Shown here: positions 26,519 to 34,982 of the stretch, piece after piece | Layout of the letters: every line of letters begins with the position of its first letter | Position numbering within the stretch: position 1 is the first letter of the stretch | Assembly: GCA_038322575.1 (NCBI GenBank) | Contig: JBBQGB010000001.1 | Location: 87,834 to 151,833 of the forward strand | Length of the DNA: 64,000 nt | From: JACMOY01 sp038322575 | Lineage (GTDB): Bacteria; Actinomycetota; Actinomycetes; Actinomycetales; Angustibacteraceae | Direction of reading: 5' to 3' | Made by a program: the position numbers and the translations under genes | The notes under the pieces: model-generated | What the model saw: the letters and a program-made list of their open reading frames with translations, nothing else | Databases searched by the model: none | What the model was told of the DNA's origin: nothing

Positions 26519-29500
26519 TCAGGAGGTGACGGCGATGTCGGCGCGACGCAGCTGCGGGTAGTCGCCGGGGCTTCCGGCGAGCACCCCGCCCTCGGCACGG
26601 GTGGCCGGCAGTCCCTTGCCGCCGAGGTAGCTGATGGTGGCGTCGGCCCGCTGGTGGCCCAGCGCCACGTTGTGAGCCGCTGTTCCCTCCGGCGAGGCGT
26701 AGCCGCGAACCACGGCGCCGGTCGCGCCGGCGGTCTTGGCGGCCGCCACGAACGCGTCCAGCCGCGCCATCTGGCCGGCCTTGGCGGCGTCCCCGAGCGT
26801 GGTCTGGTCCAGCTCGAAGTAGACCGAGAAAGCCTGGGGGACGGGCGGGGGCTGGGGAACCGGCGGCGGGGTCGGCACCGGGGTGGGGACGGGTCCGCCG
26901 CCCGAGGTGCCGCCACCGTTCGTGTCGGCTCCCCCGGCCTTGTCGTCCTTCTTGCTCTTGTAGATGTCGGCCGACGTCTCCATGGCCTTGATCGCCAGCT
27001 CCTTGGCGGCTCCGAGCGCGTCCTTGCGAGCCGACTCGGCCGTGTCGAGCGTCTTGCCGGTCAGGGTCTGCAGGTTGTCGGCGTTGGTCAGCGCCTTGAT
27101 GTCGAACCCCTGCTGGCCGGCCGCCATCTTGACCAGCTCGCCGGCCAGACTCGTGTCGGCCGCAACCGGTGAGGTGTTGAAGTTCGTGATGATCGGCGCC
27201 AGTCCGGTGAGCGCATTGGGTGCGGTCAGGCCGCTGGTGAGCGAGCCGGAGGGCATGGCGACCGGGCTGATCTCGGGGGCGGCGTCGCCGGGGCTGTCCT
27301 GCCAGTTCCAGAAGCGGGTCAGGTCGATCTTCTCCGCGGACGGGCAGTGGCCGAGCACCGCCTCGCCCAGGACGCCCTTGGTGGGCAGGGCGATCGTCGA
27401 CCGCGGTGGGTCGAAGCCGTCGGTGTGGAACCTGGTCAGGGCGTCCTGGATCTGGGCCGTCGTGATGCCCTCCTTGACGACCTCGCCGTCCTTGCGGACG
27501 GCTGTCAGCTCGGTGATCTCAGCCGGGATGATGAACGGCAGCACCATGGAGCTGCCGTAGTACCCGAGGACGTTGTTGGTGATGCACGACAGCAGCGGTA
27601 CTGCGCGCTGGTCGCCGGTCTCGGGGTCGGGTGGCAGCGCGATCTCGTACCGCTCGAGCAGCACCACCCGCTCCTCCGGTGTGAGGGAGGCGAACACCGC
27701 GACCGAGCAGGTCATGGTGTTCGCCAGCACCCATTGCAGCGTCTTCTCGATCTCGAGGACGGACGTGTAGCTGAGGACGGGCGGCACGTTCCTGGCCGCG
27801 ATGGGGTAGGCCGCGGTGGGCAGCTGGGTGCCGCCGCTGAGCGGTGCGCCGACCAGGCTGACCGGACCGCTGCCTGGCCCGCCCGAGGGCAGGGCTGCGG
27901 TGAACTCGTCGACGCGGGGGCCGCCGCACTCGCGCTCGAGGCGGTCGGCGGTGTACGTCCTGGTCTCCGATGGTTGGGCGAGGGCCGCCTTGGCGGCGTT
28001 GTCGGCGAGGCTGCCCAGCGGGCCGAGCAGGAGGGCGGCGTAGCCGAGGTCGGCGACGGCGCGCGGGGCGAACTTGTAGTCCAGCCGGTTGGTGCGGCGC
28101 GAGATCTCGAAACCCACGATGTCCTGTCGGGGCATCGACGGTGGCAGCGCCGCCTTGACCCTCAGCTGGGTGCGGATGCCGCCGTTGCGCCGGGCCCGCA
28201 GGTTGCCGAGCAGCTCCTCCTCGGTGGCGTAGGCGTCCTTGCCGGTCGGCAGATCCGGGATCGTGCCGGTCAGGCGGTAGGGCCCCACCCGCATGCCGCG
28301 CCGACCCACGATCGTGACGGAGGCCTCGTCGAAGGGCAGGAAGGTGCCGCTCAGCGAGATGTCGACGACGTCCTCGGCCGGGCCGCCCGACGACGCGACC
28401 GAGGTGGTCGGGTCGGCGGCGAAGTCGGCGATCAGCGACAGACCGCGGCGGTACCGGCCGGGCACGACGCGGGTGATGACGTCGACGTGGCCGAGCAGTC
28501 GGCCGTAGCGCTGCAGCACGGCGTCGCGCGTGTCGGGTGCGTCGGTGAGCGTGCGCGGTTCGAACGCAGGCAGGAACCGCACGACGTCCAGCGGCACCAT
28601 GCACACGAGGTTGACGCCCTCGGCGACCGTCGTGACGTCGAACAGCCGCTGGACCTCCCAGTACTGCATGGTCAGGGCGCGGGTCTTGTTGTGGTTGGTG
28701 ATCACCTTGGTGACGATGCTGTCCGTCTCGGAGGCCGTCGCCAGCCGCATCGCGGTCCGCGACGAGCTGCGTCGGGCGGCGGCCTGGCGCTGCACCGAGG
28801 AGTGGGTCTGCTGCGCGGCGTCCGACGTCGAGTTGCGTGCCCCGCTCATCCACGTGTTCGTGTTGCCCTGGGAGCTCGAGGTGCCGTAGCTGGTCGCCAC
28901 ACCGCCGGCGACGCAGCCGAACGGGAACACCCCGCCGCCGCCGACCGCGGCCGCGACGGAGAACGAGCTCGCCTCGGTGTCGTAGTGGCTGCCCCCGGAC
29001 GCCGACTCGTTGAACGCCGACGCGAACGTGGCGCTGGCCGAGGTGTCGTCCCGCTCGGTGAAGCTCAGCTGCTCGGCGCTGTCCAGCCGCTCGCTCTCGA
29101 CCACCGAGCTGGTCGCCGTGCGCTCGGTGACCGCGATGCGTTGCTGCTCACCCGGCGCGAGGGGCAGGGAGTAGACCAGGTCGCCCAGGGCCAGCCCGAG
29201 CGGCGTCCACCGCTGGGCGAGGGTGACGACGTAGCCGATGGCCAGCGAGCTGGCGATCGGCACTCCCCCGAACCGCGTGGGGACGCTGAGGGTGTCGCGG
29301 AACGCGTCGATGCTGATCGGACGGTCGACCGGGACCCGTTCCGTCAGCCGGAACTCGACCTGGTCCAGGCCACCCGCGACGGCGATGGCCGGTGACCGGG
29401 TCCCGTAGACGCTCAGGGCCGAACGCATCCCCTCGCGCAGCGGGTCTCGTACCCACATCCGCAGCGACGGCTGGCTCAGGCTCGGGTCGGTGAGGCGGAA

Positions 29501-30205
29501 CAGGACTCCGTACGGGAAGCGGTCGGCCGAGGCGTCCTTGCGGAAGACGACCTGGCACTCGTCCTCCCCGACGGCCACCGACGGCGTGGCGTGCGACGGC
29601 GGGTCCGCACTTGCGCCCGGGGCGGCGTCGACGAGCTTCTGCAGGGCGGCGATCACCGACACGGGCAGTGGCGTCGCGGCGGTCGGCAGGGCGATCGCCG
29701 GCAGGACACCACTGGGTTGCAGGGCGCCCAGAGCACCGACCAGTGACTGCACCCCCGAGCCGCCGGTGACGACCAGCGTCGACGCGAGGGTGTCGGTGGT
29801 GCGCGCGGTGCTCGGGATGCTGAGCACGAAGCTGCCGTCCTCGGCCGTGATGGCGCTGGCGATCCGCGCCTCGTGGGTCGTCACGCCGCTGAGCTCGAGC
29901 GCGACGTGCACCCTGGCCGCCGGCGACCCGTCCGGCCCGGTGAGCCGGCCCACGACCTGCGGTGGCGGCTGGTCCTGGCCACCGGCGCCGAGATCGGCCA
30001 TGTCGGTCACCAGGTTCTGCAGCGCCTGGAACGTCTGAAGGTCGGACTCGACCTGCAGACTGACGTACTGCCGAGCGAGGTCCTGCACCTGCTCGGAGTC
30101 GGAGTCCCAGACCGAGGAGTCCGGGCCGAGGGCGATCGGGACGTCGAAGGACTCCCCGGACCGGTTCGCCTTCATCGCCGCGGCGGCTGCGTCGTCGAAC
30201 AACAT
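26519..30205 (-). CDS. Large OmpA-domain protein without signal peptide, 1228 residues
   Basis: The architecture is unusual. Residues 1-60 are helical; about 65-120 form a carboxypeptidase-regulatory-like beta fold (GRLTGPDGSPAARVHV). A middle region has LAPGEQQRIAVTERT, a long Ser/Ala-rich stretch and HNKTRALTMQYWEVQRLFDV near 520. After a Pro-rich linker (PVPTPVPTPPPVPQ) comes an OmpA-like C-terminus (about 1120-1228) with GYASPEGTAAHN and HQRADATISYL. No signal peptide or membrane helix is visible. The ATG at 30205 is chosen because GAGGGG lies 7 bases before it; a GTG 5 codons upstream overlaps that site. It leads a set with a companion and a protease. Confidence 0.85.
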   Translation of the reverse strand: MLFDDAAAAAMKANRSGESFDVPIALGPDSSVWDSDSEQVQDLARQYVSLQVESDLQTFQALQNLVTDMADLGAGGQDQPPPQVVGRLTGPDGSPAARVHVALELSGVTTHEARIASAITAEDGSFVLSIPSTARTTDTLASTLVVTGGSGVQSLVGALGALQPSGVLPAIALPTAATPLPVSVIAALQKLVDAAPGASADPPSHATPSVAVGEDECQVVFRKDASADRFPYGVLFRLTDPSLSQPSLRMWVRDPLREGMRSALSVYGTRSPAIAVAGGLDQVEFRLTERVPVDRPISIDAFRDTLSVPTRFGGVPIASSLAIGYVVTLAQRWTPLGLALGDLVYSLPLAPGEQQRIAVTERTATSSVVESERLDSAEQLSFTERDDTSASATFASAFNESASGGSHYDTEASSFSVAAAVGGGGVFPFGCVAGGVATSYGTSSSQGNTNTWMSGARNSTSDAAQQTHSSVQRQAAARRSSSRTAMRLATASETDSIVTKVITNHNKTRALTMQYWEVQRLFDVTTVAEGVNLVCMVPLDVVRFLPAFEPRTLTDAPDTRDAVLQRYGRLLGHVDVITRVVPGRYRRGLSLIADFAADPTTSVASSGGPAEDVVDISLSGTFLPFDEASVTIVGRRGMRVGPYRLTGTIPDLPTGKDAYATEEELLGNLRARRNGGIRTQLRVKAALPPSMPRQDIVGFEISRRTNRLDYKFAPRAVADLGYAALLLGPLGSLADNAAKAALAQPSETRTYTADRLERECGGPRVDEFTAALPSGGPGSGPVSLVGAPLSGGTQLPTAAYPIAARNVPPVLSYTSVLEIEKTLQWVLANTMTCSVAVFASLTPEERVVLLERYEIALPPDPETGDQRAVPLLSCITNNVLGYYGSSMVLPFIIPAEITELTAVRKDGEVVKEGITTAQIQDALTRFHTDGFDPPRSTIALPTKGVLGEAVLGHCPSAEKIDLTRFWNWQDSPGDAAPEISPVAMPSGSLTSGLTAPNALTGLAPIITNFNTSPVAADTSLAGELVKMAAGQQGFDIKALTNADNLQTLTGKTLDTAESARKDALGAAKELAIKAMETSADIYKSKKDDKAGGADTNGGGTSGGGPVPTPVPTPPPVPQPPPVPQAFSVYFELDQTTLGDAAKAGQMARLDAFVAAAKTAGATGAVVRGYASPEGTAAHNVALGHQRADATISYLGGKGLPATRAEGGVLAGSPGDYPQLRRADIAVTS

Positions 30206-30375
30206 GGGTGGTCCCCTCACGAAGGTGCCCGGCCGGGTGAGACGGGCTCAGGAGAACAGAGCCCGCGACCACCGCCCCTGATACGTGCGCGCTGGCTCGA
30301 CCTGGCCGCAGGACGCCGTCAGTCGTTACCGTTGCCCATGGCCGGCACCCCCCGAGCGAGGCGCAGCGTCCCTTG

Positions 30376-30954
30376 ATGTCGCGAGCGCTGCCGTACCTGC
30401 TGCTCGTCGCCGTCGTGCTCGTGGTGAACCTGCTGCCGGCGTTCGGCCCGCCGACCTGGGCGGTGCTGGTGTTCTTCCGGCTCAACGAGCAGCTCGCGGT
30501 CATCCCGCTGGTCCTGCTCGGCGCCGTCGCGGCTGCCACCGGCCGGACCCTGCTCGCGCTGGCGTTCCGGCGACTGCGAGACCGGATCCCGGCCAGGCAC
30601 ACCGCGAACCTCACCGCAGCAGGCAACGTCCTCACCCGGAACCGGAGACGGTCGTTCGCGGGTCTGGCGCTGTTCGCCCTGTCACCGCTGCCGTCCGCGC
30701 AGCTGTTCGAGGCGGCGGGCCTGGTCGGCGTGGCCCTGGCCCGGCTCACCGGCGCCTTCTTCGCGGGCCGGCTCGTCGGCTACACGGTGTACGTCGCAGG
30801 GACCACGGCGGCGTCCCGCACCAGCGCGGGCCGCCTGGTCACCTCGTCGTTGACCTCGCCCTGGGGGATCGCCGTCCAGGTCCTGTTCGTGGCCGCGCTG
30901 CTGGCCCTGAGTCGCGTCGACTGGGTCGGCATCCACCTGCGGCACCAGCCGTGA
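30376..30954 (+). CDS. Membrane protein, possibly of the DedA/VTT type
   Basis: A 192-residue integral membrane protein with about five hydrophobic segments: LLLVAVVLVVNLLPAF, AVIPLVLLGAVAAATG, a pair around SPLPSAQLFEAAGLVGVALA, GRLVGYTVYVAGTTAA and IAVQVLFVAALLALS. An Arg-rich loop separates the second and third. The Pro/Ser-Ala-Gln-Gly pattern before the third segment recalls VTT (DedA-like) proteins, but I do not claim it. ATG 30376 is preferred to the TTG one codon earlier. It diverges from the large OmpA-domain gene across 170 bases. Confidence 0.72.
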   Translation: MSRALPYLLLVAVVLVVNLLPAFGPPTWAVLVFFRLNEQLAVIPLVLLGAVAAATGRTLLALAFRRLRDRIPARHTANLTAAGNVLTRNRRRSFAGLALFALSPLPSAQLFEAAGLVGVALARLTGAFFAGRLVGYTVYVAGTTAASRTSAGRLVTSSLTSPWGIAVQVLFVAALLALSRVDWVGIHLRHQP

Positions 30955-30982
30955 GCCCCTGCCGGCCCGGGGTGCGGGTGGG

Positions 30983-31057
30983 TGGCTCCCGCGACTGGAT
31001 TCGAACCAGTAACCGTCCGATTAACAGTCGGATGCTCTGCCGTTGAGCTACGCGGGA
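30983..31057 (-). tRNA. tRNA-Asn (anticodon GUU)
   Basis: The minus strand folds as a tRNA with acceptor arms TCCCGCG and CGCGGGA, D arm around AGCTCAACGGCAGAGC, anticodon loop CTGTTAAT and T arm GGTTCGAATCC. The anticodon reads GTT. The 3' CCA is encoded (TGG at 30983-30985). It is a single copy with no neighbouring tRNA. Confidence 0.97.
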
Positions 31058-31100
31058 TCGGGCGGGACGACGATATCAAGGATCCGGACGCGGCCGGACA

Positions 31101-31142
31101 CCGACGCTCAGACTCCGACGCTCAGACGCCGACGCTCAGACG
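31101..31142. repeat. Three tandem 14-bp repeats CCGACGCTCAGAC(G/T)
   Basis: Copies lie at 31101-31114, 31115-31128 and 31129-31142. The third contains the stop codon of the gene to the right, so slippage here would move that stop. Confidence 0.8.
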
Positions 31143-31687
31143 CCGAGGCCGACCTGCGAGGCCAGCTCGCGGGTGAGAGCCGCCACCTGATCGGCGACCT
31201 GGGGTCGCCCGAGGTCGACGCCGGCGTCCGGCACGGCCTGGGTGAACAGCGTGCCGTCGGCCGAGTGACGGCGTACCGCGACGGTGACCCCGGCCTTGCC
31301 GCGCACCGCGACGCGCTGGGACAGGACGTACGTGCTCATCACCCGCTCGCGGACCACCTCGGGCAGGTAGCTGTCGTGGTCGTCGACGCGCAGCCGCAGC
31401 GACGGCTCGGCCGCGGACACCAGGTCGACGACGACCACGCGCTCCTCGGGTGACCAGGTGGCCTCGGACACCTCGTGCCACAGGTGCCGGGCCCGCGGAG
31501 TGCCCGGGCCGGCGTCGGGGCCGGTCACCGGGTCGACGACGACCAGGGCGGCGGACGTCGCCACGACCCAACCGCCGCCCGCGAGCATCGCGTGGGCCAG
31601 CAGCCGCTCACCGCGGGCCAGACCCAGACCGGCGCGCACCTGCGGCGGCAGCGGCGGCGGCGGCTGGGAGCGGCGGAACCAGGACAC
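31136..31687 (-). CDS. Unrecognised protein, 183 residues, next to dnaG
   Basis: A soluble protein beginning WFRRSQPPPPLPPQ, a Pro-rich lead typical of small actinobacterial proteins of unknown role. LARGERLLAHAMLAGGGWVVATSAALVVVDP then suggests a PH-like beta barrel, continued by VVVVDLVSAAEPSLRLRVDDHD. Proteins with this pattern often lie near dnaG in this phylum. The GTG start is supported by a -10 box TACGCT 6 bases upstream. The stop lies in a tandem repeat. It comes after dnaG in the same direction, with 80 bases between. Confidence 0.75.
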   Translation of the reverse strand: MSWFRRSQPPPPLPPQVRAGLGLARGERLLAHAMLAGGGWVVATSAALVVVDPVTGPDAGPGTPRARHLWHEVSEATWSPEERVVVVDLVSAAEPSLRLRVDDHDSYLPEVVRERVMSTYVLSQRVAVRGKAGVTVAVRRHSADGTLFTQAVPDAGVDLGRPQVADQVAALTRELASQVGLGV

Positions 31688-31693
31688 CCCCTC

Positions 31694-31699
31694 AGCGTA
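31694..31699 (-). promoter_or_regulatory. -10 box TACGCT, leaderless
   Basis: On the minus strand TACGCT is followed by 6 bases and GTG 31687. Confidence 0.45.
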
Positions 31700-31767
31700 G
31701 GCAGCCGCGCCGCTCTGGGCCGTCCTGCTCGGTCACGTCTCGCTAACGCCTTGACGACCGAGCGTGA

Positions 31768-33657
31768 TCAGTCGAGCTCGACCGTCAGGGCCCGCAGCCG
31801 CTCCTCGACCACGACGCCCTCGACCAGCGCCGCGCGGTAGCCCACCGCGTCCCCCGCTGCGTCCAGGCGCTGCATCCGGCTGTGCACGTCGGCCTTGCGG
31901 CGCTGCAGGTCGCGCCGGGCCACCTCGACCTGCAGCAGGCGCCCGAGCTTGACCAGGCCGTCGTCGTCCACCACGGGCAGCGCGGCCACGGCCAGGTCGG
32001 TGACGTACGGACGGGCGACGTCCGAGGCCGCCAGCGACACCCGCTCGACCCACCCCTCGCCGGCCGCGCCCACGGCCGCCAGACCGCCCACGGCCCGCAC
32101 CGCGCGGTGCACCTCGCGGTGGGCCGGCGCCGAGAACGCGTCCTCGCCCAGCGCGTCGAACTGGTGCGGCTCGATCACCCGCGGCGCCTGCAGCACGCAC
32201 TGCAGCAGCTGGCGCTCCATGGCCACGACCGGCTCGCGCACGTCGGGCCGGGGCAGCGGCTCGGGCCCCGCGTCGGTCGCGTCCACGGGTGCCGGCGACT
32301 CGGGACGGCGGGGGGCCGGCTCGGCGCGACCGGCCGCGGCGACCGCCCGGCGGGCCTCGTCGACGTCGATCCCGACCAGGCCCGCGAGCCGGCGCGCGTA
32401 CTCGGGGCGCAGCGAGCGGTCCTTGATCTGGGCCACGACCGGCGCGGCGGCGCGCAGCCCCTGCACCCGGCCCTCGGCGGTGTTCAGGTCGAACCGCGCG
32501 ATGGTGGTCGCGATCGCGAACTCGAACAGCGGCACCCGCGACTCGACCAGGCCGCGCACCGCCTCGTCGCCGCGCTGCTGGCGCAGCTCGCAGGGGTCCA
32601 TGCCGCCGGGCTCGACCGCGACGTAGGTCTGCGAGACGAACCGCTGGTCCTCGGCGAAGGCCCGCAGCGCGGCCTTCTGGCCAGCAGCGTCGCCGTCGAA
32701 GGTGAACACCACCTCGGCCGGGTGCACCTCGTCGTCGTCGCGCATGATGCGGCGCACCACCTTGATGTGGTCGGCACCGAACGCGGTGCCGCAGGTGGCC
32801 ACGGCGGTGCCGACGCCGGCCAGGTGACAGGCCATCACGTCGGTGTAGCCCTCGACGACGACCGCCTGCCGCTTCGTCGACACCGCCTTCTTGGCCAGGT
32901 CGAGGCCGTACAGCACCTGGGACTTCTTGAACAGCGGCGTGTCGGAGGTGTTGAGGTACTTGGCCTCGATGCGGTCGTCGTCGAAGAGCCGGCGCGCGCC
33001 GAACCCGACGCAGTCGCCGGTGATGTCGCGGATCGGCCACAGCAGCCGCCCGCGGAACCGGTCGTACAACCCCCGGTTGCCCCGCCCGGACAGGCCGACC
33101 AGCACCAGGTCGTCGTCGCTCAAACCCTTGCCGCGCAGGTGGTTCGTCAGCGCCTCGCCCGAACGTGGCGCGAACCCGACGCCGAACCGCTCGGCCGCGG
33201 CCCGGTCGAACCCGCGCTCGGCCAGGAACCGGCGTCCGGGCACCGACTCTGGATTGCCGGTGAGCTGCTCGGCGTAGAACTGCTCGGCCACCCGGTTGGC
33301 CTCGAGCAGCCGCGAGCGGCGGCCGACCTCCTCGCGCGGACGCGAGCCGCCCTCGTCGTACTCGACAGCGATGCCGGCCCGGTCGGCGAGGCGCTCGACG
33401 GCGTCGCCGAAGGTCAGGTGGTCGACCTTCTGGATGAACGAGATGACGTCGCCGCCCTCGCCGCACCCGAAGCAGTGCCAGACCCCGAGCATCGGGCGCA
33501 CGTTGAACGACGGCGACTTCTCGTCGTGGAACGGGCACAGGCCCTTGAGTGAACCCGCCCCGCCGGAGCGCAGCGTGACGTGCTCGCGGACGACGTCCTC
33601 GATCGTCGTGCGCTCCTTGACGGCAGCAACGACCTCCGCCTTGATCCGACCCGGCAC
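31768..33657 (-). CDS. dnaG: DNA primase
   Basis: It makes RNA primers for replication. The 629-residue protein has the full domain order: a CHC2 zinc ribbon near 39-64 (CPFHDEKSPSF, then HCFGCGEGGD), the catalytic TOPRIM core with VVVEGYTDVMA near 264, and the C-terminal DnaB-helicase-binding region. GTG 33657 has GAGGAGG 4 bases upstream, and a -10 box TAGGAT lies at 33678-33683. It follows dgt and an FAD reductase in the same direction; dgt-dnaG proximity is common in actinobacteria. Confidence 0.97.
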   Translation of the reverse strand: MPGRIKAEVVAAVKERTTIEDVVREHVTLRSGGAGSLKGLCPFHDEKSPSFNVRPMLGVWHCFGCGEGGDVISFIQKVDHLTFGDAVERLADRAGIAVEYDEGGSRPREEVGRRSRLLEANRVAEQFYAEQLTGNPESVPGRRFLAERGFDRAAAERFGVGFAPRSGEALTNHLRGKGLSDDDLVLVGLSGRGNRGLYDRFRGRLLWPIRDITGDCVGFGARRLFDDDRIEAKYLNTSDTPLFKKSQVLYGLDLAKKAVSTKRQAVVVEGYTDVMACHLAGVGTAVATCGTAFGADHIKVVRRIMRDDDEVHPAEVVFTFDGDAAGQKAALRAFAEDQRFVSQTYVAVEPGGMDPCELRQQRGDEAVRGLVESRVPLFEFAIATTIARFDLNTAEGRVQGLRAAAPVVAQIKDRSLRPEYARRLAGLVGIDVDEARRAVAAAGRAEPAPRRPESPAPVDATDAGPEPLPRPDVREPVVAMERQLLQCVLQAPRVIEPHQFDALGEDAFSAPAHREVHRAVRAVGGLAAVGAAGEGWVERVSLAASDVARPYVTDLAVAALPVVDDDGLVKLGRLLQVEVARRDLQRRKADVHSRMQRLDAAGDAVGYRAALVEGVVVEERLRALTVELD

Positions 33658-33712
33658 CCGACCTCCTCGACCGGTCGATCCTAGGTGGGCCGGGGCGAGC
33701 CGGATCCCGGGG

Positions 33713-34933
33713 TCAACCGGCGAGGTCGGTCAGCGGGACGTCGGCGTCGGCTAGGCGCGCGGGCTCGACCACGGGACGTGCGGTCACCAGGGCCTTGAGG
33801 GCGTCGGAGTCGTCCCAGCGGTTGACGTGCATGGCGGCGCTGACCCGGCCCTGCGCGTCACGCCAGAAGGCGACGTACTCCCCCGACGCCGGGTCGCCGC
33901 GCAGCACGACCGGGCTCTCGCCGGGGTCGGCGTGGCCGTGGTACTCCATGCCCGCGTCGTACTGGTCGGTGAAGAAGTACGGCGGCTGGCCCCAGGTTGC
34001 GGTGTCGCCCGTCATGGCGCGGCCGGCGAACGCCCCCTGGTCCTGGGCGTTGGCCCAGTGCTCGACCCGCAGTGCGCCGCCCCACCACGAGTTCTGCGCC
34101 AGGGCGATGTCACCCGCGGCCCACACGTGCTCGTCGGTCGTCCGCAGGTGACCGTCGACCGGCACGGCGCCGTCGACGGCGAGCCCGGCCTGCTCGGCCA
34201 GGTCGAGGTTCGGGGCGGCGCCGACGCCCACCAGCACGGCGTCCGCGGTGAGCTCGGTGCCGTCCGCCAGCCGCACCCCCTGCACGCGACCCTCACCGGT
34301 CAGCGCCTCGACGCCCACCCCGAGGCGGACGTCGACCCCGTGGTCGCGGTGCAGCCCAGCCCACACGGCACCGACCTCGGCGCCCATCGCGGCCAGCAGC
34401 GGCTGCTCGCGGGGCTCGACGATCGTGACCTGCAGGCCCTTGCCGCGCGCCACGGCGGCCACCTCGAGCCCGATCCAGCCGCCACCGACGACCACCAGCG
34501 ACCCGCCGGCGGCGATCGCCTCGAGCACCTGCCGACAGTCCTGCGCCCGGCGCAGGTGCAGCACGCCGGGCAGGTCGGCGCCCGGCACGTCCAGGGTGCG
34601 CGCGGCCGAACCGGTGGCCAGCAGGAGACGGTCGTACGGCAGCTCGCGCCCACCGGCCAGCGTGACGGTGCGCGCCTCGCGGTCGATGCCGACCGCGGCG
34701 TCACCGGTCACCAGCTCGACGCGGTGCTCGTCCCACCAGCCGTCGTCGACGACCTTCAGCTCGTCCAGGGTCTTGTCGCCCAGCAGCACCCCCTTGGACA
34801 GGTCCGGCCGCTCGTAGGGCGCGCGCGGCTCGTCGCCGACGAGCACGATGCTGCCCTCGGCGTCCGACTCACGCACGGCCTCAGCGGCCTTGGCTCCGGC
34901 CAGTCCGGCCCCGACGATCACGTAGCTGGTCAT
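33713..34933 (-). CDS. FAD/NAD-dependent ferredoxin reductase-type oxidoreductase
   Basis: A 406-residue pyridine nucleotide-disulfide-family protein. FAD motif IVGAGLAGAKAAEAV is at residues 6-20, PYERPDLSKGVLLG follows, the NAD motif VVVGGGWIGLEVAA is near 140, and VWAAGDIAL near 268. A C-terminal reductase domain is present. The pattern is that of ferredoxin or rubredoxin reductases serving a monooxygenase or P450. No redox partner is adjacent. ATG 34933 with AAGGTGG upstream is preferred over GTG 34942. It sits between dgt and dnaG. Confidence 0.85.
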   Translation of the reverse strand: MTSYVIVGAGLAGAKAAEAVRESDAEGSIVLVGDEPRAPYERPDLSKGVLLGDKTLDELKVVDDGWWDEHRVELVTGDAAVGIDREARTVTLAGGRELPYDRLLLATGSAARTLDVPGADLPGVLHLRRAQDCRQVLEAIAAGGSLVVVGGGWIGLEVAAVARGKGLQVTIVEPREQPLLAAMGAEVGAVWAGLHRDHGVDVRLGVGVEALTGEGRVQGVRLADGTELTADAVLVGVGAAPNLDLAEQAGLAVDGAVPVDGHLRTTDEHVWAAGDIALAQNSWWGGALRVEHWANAQDQGAFAGRAMTGDTATWGQPPYFFTDQYDAGMEYHGHADPGESPVVLRGDPASGEYVAFWRDAQGRVSAAMHVNRWDDSDALKALVTARPVVEPARLADADVPLTDLAG

Positions 34934-34982
34934 GGTCCCCACCTTGTCATCGACCGCTGACAGCCGCCCGGCGGGGGCCCGG

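Noticed and set aside
22274..30205. Contractile injection system or prophage
   Set aside because: The large protein made me consider it, but there is no sheath, tube, baseplate, terminase, integrase or AAA ATPase gene nearby.
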